Positions 28,208 to 36,463 of a stretch of DNA of 48,654 nucleotides are shown here, piece by piece (position 1 is the stretch's first letter; the number at the start of each line of letters is the position of its first letter). Made by a program: the position numbers and the translations under genes. The notes beneath the pieces were generated by a model. The model was not told the origin of the DNA and made no database searches. It saw only the letters and a program-made list of their open reading frames with translations. Source of the DNA: Clostridia bacterium (GTDB taxonomy: Bacteria; Bacillota; DAOUPZ01); assembly GCA_030625885.1 (NCBI GenBank), contig DAOUPZ010000025.1:1-48654 (forward strand), given 5' to 3'.

Positions 28208-28933
28208 TTACACGGCTTTATCTACCGTTTTATGCAAATATGCATTTTCGATTCTTTCTTTACTGAGTGTATCTTCACCATGACTTTCCATAACAATTTC
28301 ACCTTTTTGCAAAACATAAACACGGTCCGCGATCGCAATCGCTTTATGCGCATTTTGCTCAATCAAAAGAATCGTCGTCCCATCTTCTTTATTAATTCTC
28401 ACAATGGTATCGAAGATTTCCTTAATAAGAATCGGTGCCAACCCAAGCGATGGTTCATCCATTAAAAGCAGCTTAGGCTCACTCATAAGGGCACGACACA
28501 TCGCCAGCATTTGCTGTTCGCCCCCGCTCAAAGTACCTGCAACCTGGGTTTTTCTTTCACCAAGCCGTGGAAATAGTTCATAGGACTTAAGCAAATTTTT
28601 CTCAATCCGTTTCTTGTCATCAATCATACATGCTCCTATTAACAAGTTATCTTCCACACTCAGTTTAGGGAAAACACGCCGCCCTTCAGGTACAATTGCG
28701 ATTCCTTTTTGCACAATTTGCGGTGTATTTAAATTGTCTATTCGCTGCCCTTCAAATAATACTTCTCCCTCACTGGGTTTAACAAGACCAATGATTGTTT
28801 TAATCGTTGTCGTTTTACCGGCACCATTACTGCCAAGCAAACAAGTTATTTCGCCTTTACCAGCTGTCATATTCATATTGCGTAAAACCCTTATTGACCC
28901 ATAGTGCGTCATTACATTTTTAAGCGCTAACAT
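28208..28933 (-). CDS. livF: Branched-chain-type amino acid ABC transporter ATPase LivF
   Basis: Cytoplasmic ATPase of a HAAT-family importer. 241 residues. Walker A GSNGAGKTTT (about 34-43), Q-loop region, signature LSGGEQQMLAMCRALM, Walker B LLLMDEPSLGLAP, H-loop LLIEQNAHKA. The first 14 bases overlap the end of livG, showing translational coupling. Confidence 0.95.
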   Translation of the reverse strand: MLALKNVMTHYGSIRVLRNMNMTAGKGEITCLLGSNGAGKTTTIKTIIGLVKPSEGEVLFEGQRIDNLNTPQIVQKGIAIVPEGRRVFPKLSVEDNLLIGACMIDDKKRIEKNLLKSYELFPRLGERKTQVAGTLSGGEQQMLAMCRALMSEPKLLLMDEPSLGLAPILIKEIFDTIVRINKEDGTTILLIEQNAHKAIAIADRVYVLQKGEIVMESHGEDTLSKERIENAYLHKTVDKAV

Positions 28934-29708
28934 GTTCTTCTTCCTCCCCTAAATAAGCCCGAACAACTTCCTTGTTCTTACTGACTTCTTCAAATAAACC
29001 TTCCGCAATTTTTTGACCGTAATTAAAACACATGACGCGATCAGCCAATCCTTCGATTAATCCCATATCATGTTCGATAACAATAATTGAAATATGGGGT
29101 TGAATATTATGTATTTTGCGAATATCTTTAACTAAATTTTCTGTCTCATTTGGATCCATTCCCGCTGATGGCTCATCTAAAATCAAAAGCTTAGGCTGGG
29201 AAATAAGAGCCCGACAAATCTCCAACCGCCGTCGATCAGCATACGATAAACTATTTGCCAATGTATCCTGCTCTTGTAGTAAATGCTCACTAAAATAGCC
29301 GATAATCTCACGCGCTTTCCCAATAGCCTGATTTTCCTCTTCACGTGCGCGGAGATTATGAGTGACTGCCTCCCATATGAAACTACGCTGTTTAGTATGT
29401 AAGCCAATCATGACATTTTCTAAAACATTTAATCCCCAAAACAATCTCCCATTTTGAAATGTTCGTGCAATACCCAACTTAAAGTTTTTATCCGGGCGTG
29501 CACCATTTATTAATTTCCCTTCAAAAAATATCTTTCCGTCTGCCGGCTCATAAATGCCAGTCAATAAATTAAAAAAGGTCGTTTTCCCTGAACCATTTGG
29601 TCCTATAACGCCAACCGTTTGCCCTTTATCAATACTAAAATCCACTTGATTTACAGCAGTCAAACCACCAAACTTCATGGTTAGTTTTTCCGTTCTTAAC
29701 AGTTCCAT
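28920..29708 (-). CDS. livG: Branched-chain-type amino acid ABC transporter ATPase LivG
   Basis: Second ATPase of the same importer, 262 residues. Walker A GPNGSGKTTFF, the LivG-type LARTFQNGRLFWGLNVLENV after it, signature-like LSYADRRRLEICRALI, Walker B LLILDEPSAGMDP, H-loop VIEHDMGLI. It follows livM by about 52 bases with a GGTTAGG-type weak SD. Confidence 0.95.
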   Translation of the reverse strand: MELLRTEKLTMKFGGLTAVNQVDFSIDKGQTVGVIGPNGSGKTTFFNLLTGIYEPADGKIFFEGKLINGARPDKNFKLGIARTFQNGRLFWGLNVLENVMIGLHTKQRSFIWEAVTHNLRAREEENQAIGKAREIIGYFSEHLLQEQDTLANSLSYADRRRLEICRALISQPKLLILDEPSAGMDPNETENLVKDIRKIHNIQPHISIIVIEHDMGLIEGLADRVMCFNYGQKIAEGLFEEVSKNKEVVRAYLGEEEEHVSA

Positions 29709-29760
29709 TGTATCAACCTAACCTTTCAATTTACTATAAGACCTATTCAAAGAATAAACC

Positions 29761-30984
29761 TTATGTATAAATTTTTGCCTCGTTTTCTTGATGTTCAACA
29801 TTTTTTTCAAGGTTTTCACCTTCTAAATTCCATGTCGATGTATATTTTCTCAAATGCGCAGAAATCAAACCGTCATTCTTAAAAAGAAGAATTGAAACAA
29901 TAACGACACCATAAAACATCACACGATAATCTGCAAATGCTCTAAACTTTTCCGGTACAATGGTCAGTAAAACAGCACCAAATATGACGCCGGGTATTGA
30001 ATCTATTCCCCCTAGCAATATCATGCTGAGAATAAGAATCGAATGAGAATAAGTAAAGTTTTCTGGCGCAATAAACCCTACCATGCTTGCATAAACAGCG
30101 CCAGCTATACCTCCAAATAATGCGCCAAATGCAAATGCCCAAAGTTTGTTCTTAGTCAAATTTATGCCATAGCATTGAGCTGCCAATTGATCTTCACGAA
30201 TTGCATTCCATGTTAATCCCGTTAACGAATTAGAAATTCTTGTGGCTACAATAATTGAAAGACAAACTAATACTAATATTAAATAATAAAAATTTGCATG
30301 AAATGGAAGACGAGTAAACCCTAAATCTAATGGCATATTAAAAGAATAATTACCGATATTCGGTGCGGGAATATTCATTAACCCATTTGTTCCTCCGGTT
30401 AAACCTTCCAAATTTATGGTTAATTGATACACTACTAAACCAAAAGCTATTGTAACAAGTGCCAGATAATGACCTTTAACCCGTAAGGCGGGCAAACCTA
30501 ATATAAAGCCAAAAATCATAACCATTAATCCTGATAATGGTAAACACAACCAAAAGGATAGTCCAAATTTAGTAGCTAATATGCCATAAGTATAAGCTCC
30601 AATAGCATAAAATGCAGCATAGCCTAAACATACAAGTCCTGCATTACCCACCATTACATTAAGACCCAGTGCCATTATGATATATAATCCAACCATGATT
30701 GCAACTTGAATCCAATATGGATTATTAGCTTGAAAGAAAGGAAATGTCATCAACAAGCAAACAAGGCTGATTTTTGCGATGCGCTTATTATCTCTAAACA
30801 TTGCTTGTATCTTTTCGATCAACCCCATATATTTTTTCTTCAGATAAATTACCAAAACACTAAAAAACAAAATAATACCACCACATATGGCATAATTTTC
30901 CACGCTGATAACAGCAAGTAACCCTAAAAACAAAATGAATTCTATCAGCAAAATGCTAAGAACATCTTTTGTTTTTCTATTCAT
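29761..30984 (-). CDS. livM: ABC transporter permease LivM
   Basis: Membrane permease, 407 residues, with about ten hydrophobic segments. The conserved LivM core is GLNVMVGNAGLVCLGYAAFY (about 105-125), the EAA-like loop is FTRISNSLTGLTWNAIREDQLAAQCYGIN-like (key residues RED..A..YGI), and FIAPENFTYSHSILILSMIL follows. Its N-terminus is about 70-80 residues longer than a minimal LivM, with two or three extra membrane segments. Starts 14 bases after livH. Confidence 0.94.
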   Translation of the reverse strand: MNRKTKDVLSILLIEFILFLGLLAVISVENYAICGGIILFFSVLVIYLKKKYMGLIEKIQAMFRDNKRIAKISLVCLLMTFPFFQANNPYWIQVAIMVGLYIIMALGLNVMVGNAGLVCLGYAAFYAIGAYTYGILATKFGLSFWLCLPLSGLMVMIFGFILGLPALRVKGHYLALVTIAFGLVVYQLTINLEGLTGGTNGLMNIPAPNIGNYSFNMPLDLGFTRLPFHANFYYLILVLVCLSIIVATRISNSLTGLTWNAIREDQLAAQCYGINLTKNKLWAFAFGALFGGIAGAVYASMVGFIAPENFTYSHSILILSMILLGGIDSIPGVIFGAVLLTIVPEKFRAFADYRVMFYGVVIVSILLFKNDGLISAHLRKYTSTWNLEGENLEKNVEHQENEAKIYT

Positions 30985-30998
30985 CTTAGCACCCCCTA

Positions 30999-31925
30999 CT
31001 ATACTTTCTCGTAAACTTTTTCATTAAATATGCCCGAAGGTTTAAATACCAAGAATAAAATTACAATTGCAAAACCAATAACATCCTGATATTGAGAACC
31101 ACCCGGGATAAATGCTGCAGCAAACATTTCCAAAAATCCGAGTAAAAATCCACCTACTATCGCACCATATATATTACCCAACCCACCGACTACTGCCGCA
31201 GAAAATCCTTTAATACCGATTAAAAATCCCATATTAAACTTAATAATGTTATAATACATACCATTCATTACACCGCCAGCCGCTCCTAATGCTGAACCAA
31301 CAATAAATGTAAATGTTATAATCTTATTAATATCAATCCCCATCATCATTGCCGCTTCACGGTCTTGAGAAATTGCCAACATATATCGTCCATACTTAGT
31401 TTTGTTAACTAAAACATGTAAAAGCAAAACCATTAACAAAGCAAAACCAATTACAAACATTTGTTCATATTTCAAAACAATCCCCATTAGATTAACACTA
31501 CCACCTGGAAATAAGTCCGGGAAAGCCTGAGGATTCGCACCATTTGGATAAAAAATCATAACGCCTTCGCGAATTATGATGGATACACCAAGCGTTAACA
31601 ACAACATCATTAAATCAGATGCACCACGCATGGGTCTAATAATCGCCCTTTCAATTATTGCCCCTGCCAAACCACTCACAACCATGGCGACAATAAGCAC
31701 AATAAACAACACTAAAATAAAATGGGAAGCTAACATCCCTGTTCCCGCAAAAAATCCTACTGTAATTAATCCTACAAAAGCACCCAGCATATATATTTCT
31801 CCATGGGCAAAGTTTATTAAATCAATAACACCAAAAAACAACGTAAACCCTACTGCAACCAATGAATACATTGATCCCAAAGTTAGTGCATTGATTAATT
31901 GCTGAATCACAACTGAAAAATCCAT
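30999..31925 (-). CDS. livH: ABC transporter permease LivH
   Basis: Partner permease, 308 residues from the ATG at 31925 (MDFSVVIQQLINALTLGSMY), preceded by SD AAAGGAG. Typical GFTLFFGVIDLINFAHGE and VGGLGNIYGAIVGGFLLG segments. About eight membrane helices. Confidence 0.95.
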   Translation of the reverse strand: MDFSVVIQQLINALTLGSMYSLVAVGFTLFFGVIDLINFAHGEIYMLGAFVGLITVGFFAGTGMLASHFILVLFIVLIVAMVVSGLAGAIIERAIIRPMRGASDLMMLLLTLGVSIIIREGVMIFYPNGANPQAFPDLFPGGSVNLMGIVLKYEQMFVIGFALLMVLLLHVLVNKTKYGRYMLAISQDREAAMMMGIDINKIITFTFIVGSALGAAGGVMNGMYYNIIKFNMGFLIGIKGFSAAVVGGLGNIYGAIVGGFLLGFLEMFAAAFIPGGSQYQDVIGFAIVILFLVFKPSGIFNEKVYEKV

Positions 31926-31955
31926 AACGTATTCTCCTTTCCAAAACAAGAGGAT

Positions 31956-31987
31956 GCAGGTTTCGATAAATATTCATCGAAACCTGC
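31956..31987 (-). promoter_or_regulatory. Intercistronic hairpin between livK and livH
   Basis: GCAGGTTTCGAT ... ATCGAAACCTGC, 12-bp perfect arms around an 8-base loop and without a T run. It is the kind of stem that protects the 3' end of an abundant binding-protein message or causes partial termination. The rest of the gap (31988-32185) is pyrimidine-rich with an AGCTGATAACTAATAACTG word, and no gene. Confidence 0.6.
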
Positions 31988-32185
31988 AAGTTTTACATGG
32001 TAAAAGCTAATCTATGATTTACAATAAATGTTTTTCATCCTTTTAGCTTTCATCTCATTTTTTTGTCTTTCCCTTTAAGCTGATAACTAATAACTGATAG
32101 CTAAACTTCATCCTTTATATTTGAATCCAACCCATCAAATTTTGATTGTGAGTTTCATGTTATATATTGCTTGCACGCTATAAAA

Positions 32186-33349
32186 CTATTTAATATATTG
32201 TTCTTTAAAACTGGATTTTTCCAACGGAATCCATTTACCATCTTCTACAACATATGTAATAACGCTGTTTAATTCCGTTTGTCCGCTTTCATCAAAAGAA
32301 GTCTTTCCTAATACACCATCAAAGTCTTCTGTATCTCGAATCGCTTGAGTGACACTTGCGCGATCAGGTGTACCAGCATCTCTTAAAGCTTCTATGATAA
32401 TATTCGCTGCATCATATGCAAAAGGTCCAAATGCTTCATGAGGTTCTTTAAATTCAGCTGCTTCATAGGCTTGGATATATTCTTGACCTTTAGGCAAGTC
32501 TTCTATAGGGCTGATCAAACCATGACACAAAGCGCCTTCACCTAACTCTCCGGCAATATCAACAAAGGTCTTCGTGTGAATACCAGAATCGCTCATGAAA
32601 ATGGCCGGAATCTTAAGCTCATCCATTTGACGTTTAATCAGTGCCGCTTCAGTCGCTAACCCGCCAAAGAAAATCATTTCTGGGTCTTCAGCTTTTATTT
32701 TCGTAAGTAGTGCTGAGAAATCTTGCTGTCCTACAGCTATTCCATCAAAACTGAGCATTTCCGCACCGTTTTCTTGAGCTTTTTGAATAAATTGCTCTGC
32801 ATTGGTTTTTCCATAGTCCGTTTGATCATGGATTACAGCAATATTTTTAGCACCAAATTTAGTCGTAGCTACATCACCAGCATACACATTTTGAATTTCC
32901 GATGCTGAAATAACCCGAGTAATCTCATCATAGCCATCTTGGGTAATTTTATCGTTAATCGCTGAAGCAATGACTGCAGGTAAGCCATACTTATGAAAAA
33001 CATCTTTTGTTGCTAAGGCACAACCGCTATTGAAGTGAGCCACAGCCCCCAAAACATCTGGATCAGAAGCAGCTTTATTAACAGCATTAACTGCTGTTGC
33101 TGGGTCACTTGCATCATCAAGTGGTACCAATTCTAATTCAAATGGTAAATCACCTTTATCATTGGCTTGTTTGACAGCAAGTTCTGCAGAATTACGCATT
33201 CCAAGTCCAATTGCTGCATTGGGTCCTGTAATCGGTGCAATAAAAGCAATTTTAACAACTTGGGATTGACTTTCTCCACCACACCCCGTTAAAACCATCG
33301 GTACAGTCAATACTAAAACTAACATTAATGTCAATAATTTTCTCTTCAT
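32186..33349 (-). CDS. livK: Substrate-binding lipoprotein of the LIV-type ABC transporter
   Basis: Periplasmic-binding-protein type I fold anchored to the membrane. 387 residues; signal peptide with lipobox VLTGC. Mature start KIAFIAPITGPNAAIGLGMRN is the LivJ/LivK signature; Leu/Ile/Val-type ligand site segments follow (VAHFNSGCALATKDV, FGAKNIAVIHDQTDYGK). The ligand is not readable from sequence; the glycine riboswitch upstream points to glycine, a small amino acid or a derivative of it. First gene of a livKHMGF-M20 operon. SD GGAGGT. Confidence 0.94.
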   Translation of the reverse strand: MKRKLLTLMLVLVLTVPMVLTGCGGESQSQVVKIAFIAPITGPNAAIGLGMRNSAELAVKQANDKGDLPFELELVPLDDASDPATAVNAVNKAASDPDVLGAVAHFNSGCALATKDVFHKYGLPAVIASAINDKITQDGYDEITRVISASEIQNVYAGDVATTKFGAKNIAVIHDQTDYGKTNAEQFIQKAQENGAEMLSFDGIAVGQQDFSALLTKIKAEDPEMIFFGGLATEAALIKRQMDELKIPAIFMSDSGIHTKTFVDIAGELGEGALCHGLISPIEDLPKGQEYIQAYEAAEFKEPHEAFGPFAYDAANIIIEALRDAGTPDRASVTQAIRDTEDFDGVLGKTSFDESGQTELNSVITYVVEDGKWIPLEKSSFKEQYIK

Positions 33350-33442
33350 CAAAATACCTCCATCATCATATAGTTTATTTTTTACTTAACGTGAAATAAA
33401 ATCTTCTTTAAATTTCGCCACCTTTCATCTTCAAATTTGCAT

Positions 33443-33476
33443 AAAAAAAGAGATTAAGCTTTTTGTGCTCAACCTC
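33443..33476 (-). terminator. Riboswitch-linked intrinsic terminator upstream of livK
   Basis: Minus strand GAGGTTGAGC-acaaaa-GCTTAATCTC (10-bp stem with two wobbles) followed by seven T. It sits between the glycine aptamers and livK, so it is the likely expression platform. Confidence 0.85.
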
Positions 33477-33581
33477 TGATTTCTAATCGATAATACGCAT
33501 CAAGAACCATTCATTAAAATAGCTAAAATTCATAAAGAGATGACGCCATAAAAAATGTCATCCTTTAGCATATAACTAAAT

Positions 33582-33800
33582 CCTGCGCATATCCTCTGTC
33601 CTTTTACCTGAGAGATTATCTGTTTTCACAGACTTGCTCCTTCGGTGCCTTTCTCTTGAACCTATCTAAGATGTCTATCCTTAAGTCTCTCCAGAGGCCA
33701 GTCCGGCTACAGTCCTTTTTCCTTACGGAAAGCCTGAGATTTTGAGCTGTACATACAGCCTTGTCCCTTCGGCAGAGGTTTCTCTCTTCTCCTGCAACCA
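33582..33800 (-). promoter_or_regulatory. Tandem glycine riboswitch
   Basis: Two glycine aptamers read from the minus strand. Aptamer 1 (about 33688-33800): GAGAGAAACCTCTGCCGAAGG, ATCTCAGG, AAAAAGGAC, CTCTGGAGAGAC. Aptamer 2 (about 33582-33660): AAGAGAAAGGCACCGAAGGAG, AATCTCTCAGGTAAAAGGACAG. The repeated GCCGAAGG/CACCGAAGG, ATCTCAGG and AAAGGAC blocks are the class signature. A 62-codon open frame across it is an artefact. Known glycine riboswitches with this layout usually switch genes on with glycine; direction here is inferred. Confidence 0.95.
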
Positions 33801-33827
33801 TCATCCTGTCTATTCAATTTTAAAGGT

Positions 33828-33856
33828 ATTATAACATATTGTACTAATATTGTACA
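33828..33856 (-). promoter_or_regulatory. Promoter of the glycine riboswitch-liv operon
   Basis: Minus strand TGTACA (33851-33856), 17-base spacer, TATAAT (33828-33833), about 25-30 bases before aptamer 1. Confidence 0.75.
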
Positions 33857-33916
33857 TGCCTAAAGCCTCAAAAAACTTTCCTAATCGACATGTCATCGAA
33901 AAAGATGTAAAAAAAT

Positions 33917-33943
33917 GCAAAAAACAGCCGATGACTGTCTTTT
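33917..33943 (-). terminator. Terminator after the DUF192 gene
   Basis: Minus strand hairpin ACAGTCATCGGCTGT (short stem ACAG/CTGT extended by GCCGA mispairs) followed by six T. Modest stem. Confidence 0.5.
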
Positions 33944-33961
33944 ATTAAGTGGCACACTCCC

Positions 33962-34312
33962 TTAATTCTCTTTAACAATATGAATCTGTTCGTTAATTGA
34001 AATATCAAATTTCTTAATCATACCTGCTGGAAGCTCTAGTACCTTATGTGCCTCTTTAATTAGCGGGCTTAAACGATAAGGTTTCAAATTATGCATTTTA
34101 TAAACCACTAGATTATGTTTATCCAGAAAAACAACATCAATGGGAAAACGCATAAAAAAAGTATGGACACCCTGACAGGGTACAATCAATAACCCACTAT
34201 TACAATCCAATTTTTTCTTTCCCATTAGGCCTATGAACCTCTTTAGAAAAGAATCAGCGATCTCTAAATGACTTGTCATTATGATATTTAGATTCATATC
34301 ATAGTTTCGCAT
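33962..34312 (-). CDS. DUF192 family protein
   Basis: 116 residues of the DUF192 family (ACR, COG1430). Seen: IADSFLKRFIGLMGKKKL (the RxxGLMgr signature), GLLIVPCQGVHTFFMRFPIDVVFLDK in shortened view (key: C.GVHTFFMRFPIDV) and LELPAGMI. Many homologues are exported, but no signal peptide is visible here. Function not established; in several genomes it lies near Tad pilus genes, as here. SD GGGAGGT. Confidence 0.88.
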   Translation of the reverse strand: MRNYDMNLNIIMTSHLEIADSFLKRFIGLMGKKKLDCNSGLLIVPCQGVHTFFMRFPIDVVFLDKHNLVVYKMHNLKPYRLSPLIKEAHKVLELPAGMIKKFDISINEQIHIVKEN

Positions 34313-34335
34313 AGGCTTACCTCCCTATAGAGTTA

Positions 34336-34494
34336 GGCACATTCAAAAAAATAACAAGTCAGTATGCTCGTCTATTTTATATCATACTGCATCAACAGAA
34401 CCCGCTGATAGAACCAACTATCAACGGAACCTATTTCTTTGTCTAATACAAAATATCCGCCGTATCCTTGGCTTATTATTTTCTTTCATATGAC
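34336..34494. repeat. 67-bp palindromic element, copy 3, with a ~92-bp insertion
   Basis: Starts GGCACATTCAAAAAAATAAC and ends CTTATTATTTTCTTTCATAT-GAC as in the other copies, but the centre is split after GTATGCTCGT by about 92 bases. It lies between the DUF192 gene and tadC; its end abuts the tadC stop. Confidence 0.85.
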
Positions 34495-35427
34495 TTATTT
34501 CATAAATGTTACAAAAATTTGTATCATTGCTGGTCCCAGTAAAACAATAAAAAGTGTAGGAAAGATAAAAACGACTAATGGTATCAGCATTTTTACTGGT
34601 GCTTTCATCGCTGTCTCTTCAGCACGCTGTTTTCGTTTCTGACGAATGGCTTCAGATTGCAAACGCAGTACATTACCAATACTAACTCCCAGTTGATCGG
34701 CTTGAATAACTGCACCAACAAACGCGCTGACATCCTCTACTTGAGTTCGATTTGATAAAGATCGTAATGCTTCCCGACGAGGTTTTCCCATTTGAATTTC
34801 TTGTAAAACCCGAGAAAACTCTTTCGCCAGTATTCCTTTACTTTTTTCTACTACCTTAGAAATAGCAGCATCAAACCCCAATCCCGCTTCAACACTCACT
34901 GTAAGAAGATCTAAAATATCCGGAAGTCGGCTTTGAATTTCTTTTTTCCTTTCTTTTAAGCAATGATATAAATAAAGATCCGGAAATTTCCAACCCAAAA
35001 TTGCTAGAATGATTATCCAAAACATCATTTTTAATAAATGCGTATTGTTCCAGTTATTTATAATAATTCCCATCAATATAAGAGCAACTGATATCACCAG
35101 TTTAAAAGCAAGAAACTCTTGAGGTGTCAATCCTTCAGGATTCCCTGCACCCTGCAGACGCTTTCGCGTTCGTTCAATATATGCTCCAGGTGTTAACTTA
35201 CTAAATGTGGTACCCAAATGGCTTAAAAAAAGACGCACAATTCTTTGTACCAACGGTTGTTTTAGTGTTTCGTCTCGCTCATCAAACTGCTTTTTTTCTT
35301 CTTCTTGAGCAGAAATATTCCGCAATCTTCCTATCAAAATACGTTTTTTAGTGGTTATCAAATACAATATAAATAGAGTGAAAAAGAACACAAACATTCC
35401 TGCTGTAATAACTAATGCCCATTCCAT
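34495..35427 (-). CDS. tadC: Tad pilus assembly inner-membrane protein TadC
   Basis: GspF-type platform protein, 310 residues. N-terminal membrane segment (about 5-25), cytoplasmic T2SSF domain with LPDILDLLTVSVEAGLGFDAA and FVGAVIQADQLGVSIGNVLR, and C-terminal membrane segments (MLIPLVVFIFPTLFIVLLGP). Last gene of the Tad locus. It interacts with TadB and the ATPase TadA. Confidence 0.93.
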   Translation of the reverse strand: MEWALVITAGMFVFFFTLFILYLITTKKRILIGRLRNISAQEEEKKQFDERDETLKQPLVQRIVRLFLSHLGTTFSKLTPGAYIERTRKRLQGAGNPEGLTPQEFLAFKLVISVALILMGIIINNWNNTHLLKMMFWIIILAILGWKFPDLYLYHCLKERKKEIQSRLPDILDLLTVSVEAGLGFDAAISKVVEKSKGILAKEFSRVLQEIQMGKPRREALRSLSNRTQVEDVSAFVGAVIQADQLGVSIGNVLRLQSEAIRQKRKQRAEETAMKAPVKMLIPLVVFIFPTLFIVLLGPAMIQIFVTFMK

Positions 35428-35439
35428 TCAACCACACTC

Positions 35440-36459
35440 CTATACTTCAATTGTAATGATTCTTTTGATTAACAATGTTCCTAGAACCATGTTAATCACG
35501 CCTCCTCCGATCATGGCTAAACCTATGGGATGACTAAATAACACACAGATGTACTGGGGGTTTACCAAATAAAGAATAATCCCTAATCCAATAGGCATTA
35601 ATCCTACAATAATGCCTGAAATTCTTCCTTGTGCCGTTAAAGTTTTAATTTCTCCACAAATACGTACCCTTTCACGAATGGTCTTTGAAATATTATCTAA
35701 AATTTCAGCTAAATTACCACCCACTTGACGCTGAATCAATAATGCCGTCACCACTAGATCAAGATCTTCACTACCCACCCTGACAGTCATATTTTTTAAA
35801 GCCTGTTCTGTTGCCATTCCTAGATTAATTTCTTGAATGACTCGACTGAATTCATTGCTAATGGGTTCCGGCATTTCTTTACTAACCATTTCCATAGCAT
35901 AAAGAAATCCATAACCTGCTTTTAAAGAATTTGAGATAATATCCAGTGAATCCCCAATTTGAGAATTAAAAATTTTAAGTCGTTTTTGTTTAGCCATTTT
36001 TATCCAAATCACTGGGATTATTAAAATAACCATAAAAACCATTAAGCTTACAATCCAATCATGGATAAGGAAATATACCAAACCTGTAGACATGATGTTG
36101 ATTAAAATTTCACCCATGATCATTTCTTCAACTCTTAAATGAATATTGGCTTGAAGCAACTGTTTTTCTATTAATATTGCCCAGTTCTTTTCAAATTTTA
36201 AGTTTATAAACATTTTTTTTACCTTTGCCATAGGACGTTTAGACCATCTAAATTCCCCTTTATTTTTCTTAGTCATTCCATCTTCTGAGGTATCATGTTT
36301 AAGGTTTTGTAAACGAGATGATAGATTTTTTTTATAGCCTTGTCTCCAATGAATTAAACTTAAACTTAATAACCAAACTGTAAAATAGGTACTTATAGCA
36401 ATCGATACTTTTATACCTTTACCGTTTAATAATTCACTTAAAGTGTTAATTATGATCAT
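35440..36459 (-). CDS. tadB: Tad pilus assembly inner-membrane protein TadB
   Basis: GspF-type platform protein, 339 residues from the ATG at 36459. Seen: N-terminal membrane helix, GDSLDIISNSLKAGYGFLYA and LVVTALLIQRQVGGNLAEIL (T2SSF), paired helices near 115-160 and at the C-terminus. The SD GGGAG lies in the last codons of tadA, 4 bases from that stop; a longer start inside tadA has no SD. Confidence 0.93.
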   Translation of the reverse strand: MIIINTLSELLNGKGIKVSIAISTYFTVWLLSLSLIHWRQGYKKNLSSRLQNLKHDTSEDGMTKKNKGEFRWSKRPMAKVKKMFINLKFEKNWAILIEKQLLQANIHLRVEEMIMGEILINIMSTGLVYFLIHDWIVSLMVFMVILIIPVIWIKMAKQKRLKIFNSQIGDSLDIISNSLKAGYGFLYAMEMVSKEMPEPISNEFSRVIQEINLGMATEQALKNMTVRVGSEDLDLVVTALLIQRQVGGNLAEILDNISKTIRERVRICGEIKTLTAQGRISGIIVGLMPIGLGIILYLVNPQYICVLFSHPIGLAMIGGGVINMVLGTLLIKRIITIEV

Positions 36460-36463
36460 ATCT

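Noticed and set aside
33616-33804. 62-codon open frame on the minus strand
   Set aside because: It lies wholly inside the tandem glycine riboswitch; the conserved RNA blocks explain the sequence.
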